A stretch of 64,000 nucleotides of DNA from NCBI GenBank assembly GCA_016987375.1, contig PJRA01000005.1:3876043-3940042 (forward strand). The letters are read 5' to 3'. This document shows positions 58,162 to 64,000 of this stretch, piece after piece (the first letter of the stretch is position 1; every line of letters starts with the position of its first letter). Made by a program: the position numbers and the translations under genes. Origin of the DNA: Brachionus koreanus (lineage: Eukaryota > Rotifera > Eurotatoria > Ploima > Brachionidae). Under the pieces are notes generated by a model. The model did not search any database, was not told the origin of the DNA, and saw nothing but the letters and a program-made list of their open reading frames with translations.

Positions 58162-60146
58162 AAGCTTATAATCAAAAGTTTTAGTTTTTCTAAATTTTGC
58201 CTTCTTATAAATATTAAATAAAAGCTCTTAAAATTTAATCTGATTTGAAAATTATTATTACGCTATTTGTATGATCTAATAATTTTTCCTAAGAATTTCA
58301 TGTTAAATTTAAATTTTTCACCTAATATGATGGTCCAAATCTCAGCTTGAATGGGCATCTGAACAAATTCCCAGTTCATGGAACAACAAAAATTTGAATT
58401 TTTGATTGTTAAATTTCAAATAGCATATTGAATTTAATGGATTAAGTGTTCACATAATATGTTGTCTTAATAATAATGCTGGTTTTGTAAACATCAACTG
58501 GTAAAAAAGATAAATGATCACCCAATTTGTGATAAAAAAAATATTTAGGAAAATTTTTACTTTTGAAAAGTTTTTCTGGTTTTTCATAAATTTATGACAA
58601 ATTGTGGACAGAACAAAGGATTTAGGTTTTCTCGAATGCCTTGCGTCTTCGCTTAAACTTTAAATTGTTACTTAAAATTGAATATAAAATTCTATATATA
58701 ATAAAAATAAAAAGAATGCTAAAATAAGAAAAAGGATGATAAGATTAAGTTAATGTACAATTGTCAGTCTGGTGAAAAATTTTAATTTTTAATTTAAATT
58801 TAATTTAATTTATTTAGCGCTTTCGCATTTGAATATGTATTTCAATCTGTTTTATTTAAAAAAAAAACGAAATTTGTAAAAAGATAATTGAACGTGGTTT
58901 TCGTTCAATGGTTTCAATCACAATCAATAATTCAGAATATAAATTTTTATAGCTTTTAATTTTAAGATCAAAAACAAGTTCTGTAAATACAACATAAAAC
59001 AACAAACCAAGTAGCATTAATGCTTTAGTCTGCTAATGATGTACAAATTCTCTGAAAAATCCACTACAGCCATTTTTTTCCAATTTAAATTATAAATGAC
59101 AAATTTGCACAGTTTTACCCGAATGTTCTTAATAATAATTCAATTAAGGATATTGCTTAAATTTTTGAATGTCTGAATTTATTAAATGTTTAATTATAGT
59201 CTTAAATTTTTGTTATTATAGACTTCTTTTTATTTTCTGTTTGTTATTTTAAAAAATCTTATTCTATGAATAATTAAAAAAGATTAATGAAGTCCATTTT
59301 TCTCAATCGAGAAGGAACCATGCTTGAGGCGCCTTCTGGCAAAGTGTTAGCCGTGCTAATCCTGAAATAAATGTAGAAGTGGAAATGATACAAAATAATG
59401 AGTCTGTAGATCATTGATCAAAACCTGATTGTTTCACTGTAAATGAAAAAATTTCCTCTGCCAACAAAAAAATTCTGTAGACCATTTAAATAAAAAAAAA
59501 GTATTCAAGTAAATTCAGTATTTTTATTTTATTCTTATACTTGTATAAAATATATTCCCATATATATGGGAATAAATGTATATACATTGATACTTTTCTC
59601 AAAAGTCTTTAATAGAATAAAAAAAAACAAAAAAATTTTTTTTCTTCTTAATATAAATGTGTATATGAGGAAAGTAAAAAGAGTATAAAATTTATATTCT
59701 TATACTTATTGTTTAGGAATCAAAAAATCAGTTTTATGTCTAATTTTTACAATTTTCTTTTCGAAAATTGAACAATGTATGAAAGTAAAAAAATTATTAA
59801 AACCTGTATTTACTTACTTATTTCCCATTGTATAATTATTTAGTCATCCTTAATTCAAAAACAAATAGAGAAAATTAAAAATGGTTCTTAATTTTTCAAA
59901 ATACTTTAGATCATATTTAAATATCAGAAGATAAAGTATTTAAAGCTAATAAGATCTAGAAGACAATTTGCTAAGCAGGTTAAAAAAAATACATAAAAAG
60001 ATAGAATAATTACGAAATTTCATGAATAAAGTAACAAATATTTGCTTGTTTAATTTATTTAAAAAAAAAAACAAGTACAATTAATAATTTTTTTAATTCA
60101 TTTTTTTATAAGAGACAGCTAAAGTTAAAATATAAATATTTTTTAG
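58162..60146. other. Intergenic region
   Basis: About 2 kb of AT-rich DNA. It contains a 22-nt perfect palindrome (59553-59574) and a dispersed repeat copy (about 58970-59110). A GC-richer patch at 59303-59365 (GAAGGAACCATGCTTGAGGC) was not identified. Confidence 0.35.
59553..59574. repeat. 22-nt perfect palindrome
   Basis: TATTCCCATAT and its reverse complement meet without a spacer. It has no flanking gene context to suggest a function. Confidence 0.7.
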
Positions 60147-60335
60147 TCTTCTCTTGATTTCAAAGGCCAAGATAAAAATAAAAAAATTTTAGAATTTGAA
60201 AAAAATTCTAAATCTTGTGCATGTAAAAATGTTTTAGATTACACTCGAGACTTATTAGTTAGTTCTTGTGATGAAAATAATTTTATCACATGTCTATGCT
60301 TTAAGAATAATCTAATGAAAATAATTTTTGTTTAG
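60147..60335 (+). other. Exon-like open frame, unassigned
   Basis: After a TATTTTTTAG acceptor-like site, 62 codons stay open with ordinary amino-acid composition (SLDFKGQDKNKKILEFEKNS, then CACKNVLDYTRDLLVSSCDE). A TAG follows just before ARL8. It could be the last exon of a small gene or a decayed copy. No family was recognised and no upstream exon was found. Confidence 0.25.
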
Positions 60336-60356
60336 TCTTTCTTTAATAGAGTAAAA

Positions 60357-61019
60357 ATGCTTGCATTAATTCAAAAGGTGTTGGACTGGTTTAAAAGCTT
60401 ATTTTGGAAAGAAGAAATGGAGCTCACACTTGTTGGTTTGCAGTATTCTGGAAAAACAACATTTGTGAATGTCATCGCTGTAAATTTTTTTATTTAGAAA
60501 AATTTTTTTTACATAATTTTTAGTCAGGTCAATTCACCGAAGACATGATACCAACTGTGGGATTTAACATGCGTAAAATTACAAAAGGAAATGTAACAAT
60601 AAAATTGTGGGATATCGGAGGACAGCCTCGATTTAGAACAATGTGGGAGCGATATTGCCGAGGAGTAAATGCCATCATGTAAATTTTAATCTTTTTTCTC
60701 AAAATTGCTAGATATTTGTGAAAACGTTGAAAATTTTAGCTATATGGTCGATGCTGCTAATCACGATACTATCGGAGCAGCAAAAACAGAACTTCATAAC
60801 CTTTTGGACAAGCCACAACTCCAAGGAATACCAGTTCTTGTCCTAGGCAACAAGCGCGACTTACCAAATGCTTTGGATGAAAAACAATTGATAGACGAAT
60901 TAAATTTAAACACAATTCAAGATAGAGAAATATGTTGTTATTCTATTTCATGTAAAAAACAAGAAAATATAGACATTACATTGCAATGGCTAATCCAACA
61001 TTCTAAATCAAATAGATAA
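60357..61019 (+). CDS. ARL8: ARL8 small GTPase
   Basis: Three exons, 60357-60479, 60524-60678 and 60740-61019, give 185 aa (186 in vertebrate ARL8B). The N-terminal amphipathic [20 protein letters not shown] replaces the ARF myristoylation site and is acetylated in the family to reach lysosomes. Other motifs are the P-loop GLQYSGKT at 27-34, TVGFNMRK (switch I), [10 protein letters not shown] (switch II), LGNKRDLP and the ending [12 protein letters not shown]. These are almost identical to vertebrate ARL8. It acts with kinesin adaptors in lysosome positioning and axonal transport. Introns are 44 and 61 nt. The second splits the codon before YMVDAAN; a TAG acceptor earlier in that intron (60709-60711) would break the frame. 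A TTTAATAG site lies 7 nt before the ATG. Confidence 0.96.
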
Positions 61020-61280
61020 ACTCGTGTAAATAAATAACAATAAGAATGAATCAGTTCAATAAAATTAAGGATTAAATAATTTATTCATGAAAATTTCAAA
61101 TTTTTTGTATTATTAACTTAACTAGTCTATTAAAAAAAAAAATAAATTTATTAAATTAAAAATTGTCTATATAAAACAATAATTCATATTTAAAAAAAAA
61201 ATAATGTTTTTGGAATTAATAGACCAAAATCAGTTGTGAGACTAATATAATTTTAAATTAATAAAAATATTTCAAAATAG

Positions 61281-62670
61281 TGGAAAGTAGTCTGCAAGAC
61301 ATATTGAATGAAAATGATGAAGCTAGTCTTGATCTTTTTTTGGATAAAATTTGCAATGAATATAAAGATGGATGGACAGAAGAAAATTGGGAAGAAGTAT
61401 TAAATGAGTTGCATTTAAATTTTATTATAAACACTTTAGCAATCGTATAGCTTAGTAATTGATTAGTTTAATTTTAAAAGGAAATGGAAAAGCATCCTTT
61501 TTTTATGACAAAAATTCCTGAAAACGGCGAACTGCCTCCTGCTGTAGAAGGTAATCAAAATTTAAACTATGAAACAATTTTCTCTTTGAACATTATTTGA
61601 AAATACCATAGCTATTAGACAATTGAAATGGGACCCAGAGGATACGCCAAGAGGTACTTTTGAATTGTATCATTATTTTGTCTGTATTTGAGCACAATTT
61701 TTTTAAGAAAAAGCTATCAAGTTAAAAGATGAAGGAAATTTATATTTCAAGGCTAAAAAATATTCTCAAGCTGTTGTGTCATATACAATGGCATTGAAAG
61801 AAGATATAAACGATGATGAGGAACTAAAATCAACTCTGCATCAGAATAGAGCAGCAGCACATTATTACATAAAAAACTATCGATCTTCACTTAGCGATTG
61901 CGTTTTTGCACGCAAATTCAATGCGAAAAACATAAAGCCAATTTATAAAGGCGCTGAATGTTGCTATGAATTGAAGAAATTCGATGACTGCATTAAATGG
62001 TGTGACATTGGTTTGATCATTGATTGTGACGATGTTAGATTAAGAAATTTAAGATCTAAGGCTCAAGCTGACAAAAAGACGCATGAGAAAGAAAAACGCA
62101 AAAAAGAAACAATGGAGCGAAAAAAAAATCAAACATTTTTAACTATTTGGAATCTCATTAAACAAAAGGGTATTGAAGTACAAGAAAAAGAAAAAGACTT
62201 TTTAGAATTGCTAGATAATCCTACAAACCCTCAGCAAAAGAGGATTTCAATTAATAGCCAAAATGATAAAGAGCTGGACTGGCCAGTTATTTTTCTTTAT
62301 CCTGAGGTTGGTCAAACCGACTTTATCGAAGGATTTCATGAAAAATCAACTTTCAGCGAACATTTAAACATTATGTTTGGACAATCACCTGATTGGGATA
62401 GTGAGAAAAAATACACTCCCAATTCTATACAGATTTATTATGAGAATCGAAAAAGAGGAAAGCTAATGAAAGTAGACCATCAAATCACATTGTTTGAGGC
62501 TTTAACTAAAGAAGGGTGAGAATTTTGAATTTAGAAAATTTGATTCTTTTTAGACAAATTTATTTTTTTAAAGTATGATCGTTCAGCTGGCAACTCCAAG
62601 CTTTATAGTTTTAGTGAAAAACTCCAAATTTGAAAAAATTTATTTAGAAAAATTTGATCAAATAAATTAG
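61281..62670 (+). CDS. TTC4: TTC4, TPR co-chaperone
   Basis: Visible exons are 61281-61396, 61481-61550, 61612-61653, 61708-62515 and 62574-62670, in frame, about 377 aa. The first visible exon opens at an AAAATAG acceptor as TG GAA AGT. The start codon may therefore be split, with its A in an unseen upstream exon; GTG at 61280 is an unlikely start. WTEENWEE and HPFFMTKIP match the TTC4/Cns1 N-terminus. TPRs follow from KLKDEGNLYFKAKKYSQAVV through HQNRAAAHYYIKNYRSSLSD to FDDCIKWCDIGL. A charged linker and the C-terminal wheel domain (WPVIFLYPEVGQTDFIEGFH, TPSFIVLV) complete it. It is an HSP90/HSP70 co-chaperone acting in cytoplasm and nucleus. It lies about 260 nt downstream of ARL8 on the same strand. 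Confidence 0.93.
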
Positions 62671-62759
62671 TTCAAAAATAATTTTTAAACAAAAAAATAT
62701 TTTTCTTTTTATTTAAATTAAACTTTTTAAACTGGAATCTGTCGAGTTGTCGACTAGAA

Positions 62760-63076
62760 ATGTTGAAACGTGGACTAGAAACAAATAGCAAAAGATTTAA
62801 AGTGAAAAAAACTGATAGAGAAAACAACCTTAGTCCATTAAGTGGTATAATTAAATTTTAATAAAAAGTTAAAAGCTAATGTATTGTTTTTATTTTTTTC
62901 TCAAAGCACATGGAATGATTGAAATGTGTCAGCAAATAATTTTGGAAAATAAACGAGTATTTGACGAAAACTTGCGAATTATTGAACAAAATCAAAAGAT
63001 TCTTGAGCAAAACAAACGAGCTCTTGACTTTATTGATCAATTGCTGACTAGAGGCAGGCCAAGTGAACAAATTTAA
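62760..63076 (+). CDS. Small coiled-coil protein, unknown
   Basis: Two exons, 62760-62844 and 62907-63076, around a 62-nt intron (GTATAA..CTCAAAG) give 84 aa. The N-terminus is basic (LKRGLETNSKRFKVKK). The second exon is a helix with a repeated pattern, ENKRVF-ENLRIIEQNQKILE then QNKRALDFIDQLL. It has regularly spaced Ile/Leu and Asn, suggesting a short coiled coil. I do not recognise a family. It begins only 90 nt after TTC4, the kind of spacing seen where mRNAs are trans-spliced. The frame is open just upstream of the ATG, so an extra 5' exon is possible. Confidence 0.5.
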
Positions 63077-63563
63077 CTAGTTAATTTAAAAAAAAATTTA
63101 TTCTTTTAGTATAATTATTATTAAATTGATGTATTTTGGTAAATTTTTCGGCTGTTATTTGTCAGCAAATTTATATGGAAAATTAACTAGTCATTTTTTT
63201 GTTTTTATTTATTGGAAAAATAAATTATTTTAAAAATAAAAAATCATAGTTCATAAAAAAATAAATATATATATATATATATATATGTATGTATATATGC
63301 ATGTATGTATGTATGTATGTATGTATGTATGCATGTATATATGAAAAAAATTGAGAAAAAAACTTAAAACAATTAACAAAACTTAAATATTTTATTGAAA
63401 CGTTTTCAAATGAAGCTCAAACTTTAGTTTGTCAAAGTGTTCTTTCTACCAAACTGTTTGTCAAATATTTTTGTTTGTTTTTACAATTTTAAAAAATAAG
63501 AAAAAAAATAGTTAAAAATTATTTACAAAAGTAGACCTTTAAAAACTTCATATAAATAAAAAT
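63077..63563. other. Intergenic with microsatellite
   Basis: Convergent 3' ends. The stretch contains the (AT)n/(GTAT)n tract at 63265-63344 and otherwise AT-rich DNA. Confidence 0.5.
63265..63344. repeat. (AT)n and (GTAT)n compound microsatellite
   Basis: About 20 nt of AT repeats pass into roughly ten ATGT/GTAT units interrupted by GCATGTAT, ending TATATATG. A simple-sequence tract, probably length-variable. Confidence 0.95.
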
Positions 63564-64000
63564 CTAAATGATGACACAGCATGAAGAGAGTAAATTTTTT
63601 CTCTTTTTCTTAATTGACTTTTTTTCAACAACATAGTTTACATCTTTATCCGAATTTTCGCTCATTTTATTACTCTCGGAAACCTTGTCATCAGATATTT
63701 TTATTTTGCTCTCATTAGCTAAATTTTTGACTACTGGAACGGTTGACTGCTTGATGGCTCTTGTGTACGAGTCGTTATTTGGTCTTGTCTGAGCAGAACA
63801 CTCAGTTCTGGCTTCGGATTCACAAATTTTCTGGTCCATGCTTTTAGATTTATAGTTCATCTGTTGCAATAGTTTAACAATTGGCTTATCATCGCCTCTG
63901 TTAAATACAACACTTTCTCTCGGAGTCGGTGTTGTACTAGATACCTGCTGGCCGTATATTTGAGCTGGAATATCACTGCCCGCTATTGTAGACCTGTGAA
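63564..64000 (-). CDS. 3' exon of a CaaX-ending protein, partial
   Basis: A minus-strand open frame runs from the window edge (possible acceptor TTCACAG at 64000-63994) to TAG at 63564, about 142 codons. It is polar, with GSDIPAQIYGQQVSSTTPTP and FNRGDDKPIVKLLQQMNYKS. A Ser/Lys/Asp-rich stretch and a basic IKKKRKNLLS follow, and it ends CCVII. The last four residues CVII form a CaaX box (farnesyl or geranylgeranyl), with a neighbouring Cys for palmitoylation and an upstream polybasic patch. Together these predict plasma-membrane attachment. The upstream part lies outside the window, so the family is unknown. Confidence 0.6.
   Translation of the reverse strand, partial: HRSTIAGSDIPAQIYGQQVSSTTPTPRESVVFNRGDDKPIVKLLQQMNYKSKSMDQKICESEARTECSAQTRPNNDSYTRAIKQSTVPVVKNLANESKIKISDDKVSESNKMSENSDKDVNYVVEKKSIKKKRKNLLSSCCVII

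Noticed and set aside
63265..63344. Possible CRISPR-like or ordered tandem array
   Set aside because: It is a simple AT/GTAT microsatellite without spacers; the window is eukaryotic.

Overview
This is a metazoan nuclear window. It is very AT-rich, and most genes carry introns of about 50-70 nt with GT..AG ends and very short intergenic leaders. The gene set includes muscle myosin heavy chain, ninjurin, peritrophin-type chitin-binding protein, DRC4/GAS8, Mask/ANKHD1, ARL8, RAB18 and MRPL13. With AAAG/TTAG 3' splice sites lying just upstream of many start codons, this suggests a small-genome spiralian animal. A monogonont rotifer (Brachionus-like) is my best guess. The species assignment is an inference, not a read-out. 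Two assembly gaps (16331-16869 and about 44039-44143) interrupt the window.

Left end (1-10.4 kb): this part is rearranged. A decayed C-terminal fragment of Integrator subunit 8 (INTS8) lies on the plus strand at 1309-1845. It carries an in-frame stop and is cut by a non-LTR reverse-transcriptase scrap. A gag-like scrap follows. On the minus strand, 8214-3276, eight exons join in frame into a 1083-residue chimera. Its first 340 residues are INTS8 N-terminal sequence. The rest is a partial paralogue of the Mask/ANKHD1 C-terminus: the linker after the ankyrin repeats, the Lys-rich segment, a KH domain and the tail. The parent-like Mask gene lies immediately downstream on the plus strand (10450-18860), with two ankyrin arrays and a KH domain. 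Its intron and gap regions hold a tRNA-derived SINE and a FLYWCH/MULE transposase remnant.

Middle (20-43 kb): a complete 1953-residue muscle-type myosin heavy chain in nine exons (minus); a secreted five-domain peritrophin (minus); a ninjurin (minus); a small coiled-coil protein that may be dysbindin-like (plus); a CIBAR/FAM92 BAR protein (minus); a Ly6/three-finger protein (minus); mitochondrial ribosomal protein L13 (minus); and UMP-CMP kinase (plus).

43-53 kb is repeat-rich. It holds a tRNA-derived SINE, a LINE copy with an inverted 5' part, paired truncated LINE 3' ends and a decayed RT-bearing LINE. A bHLH transcription factor gene (48769-49542) sits among them. A 67-nt-armed inverted repeat lies at 53.3-53.5 kb.

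Right end (54-64 kb): RAB18 (minus); GAS8/DRC4, a nexin-dynein regulatory complex subunit of cilia (plus); ARL8, for lysosome positioning (plus); TTC4, an HSP90 co-chaperone (plus); a small coiled-coil protein (plus); a microsatellite; and the 3' exon of a CaaX-ending protein running off the window (minus). No operon logic is evident, although closely spaced plus-strand genes (ARL8, TTC4 and the small protein, about 60-400 nt apart) would suit trans-splicing. The genes are mostly unrelated housekeeping, muscle and ciliary functions.
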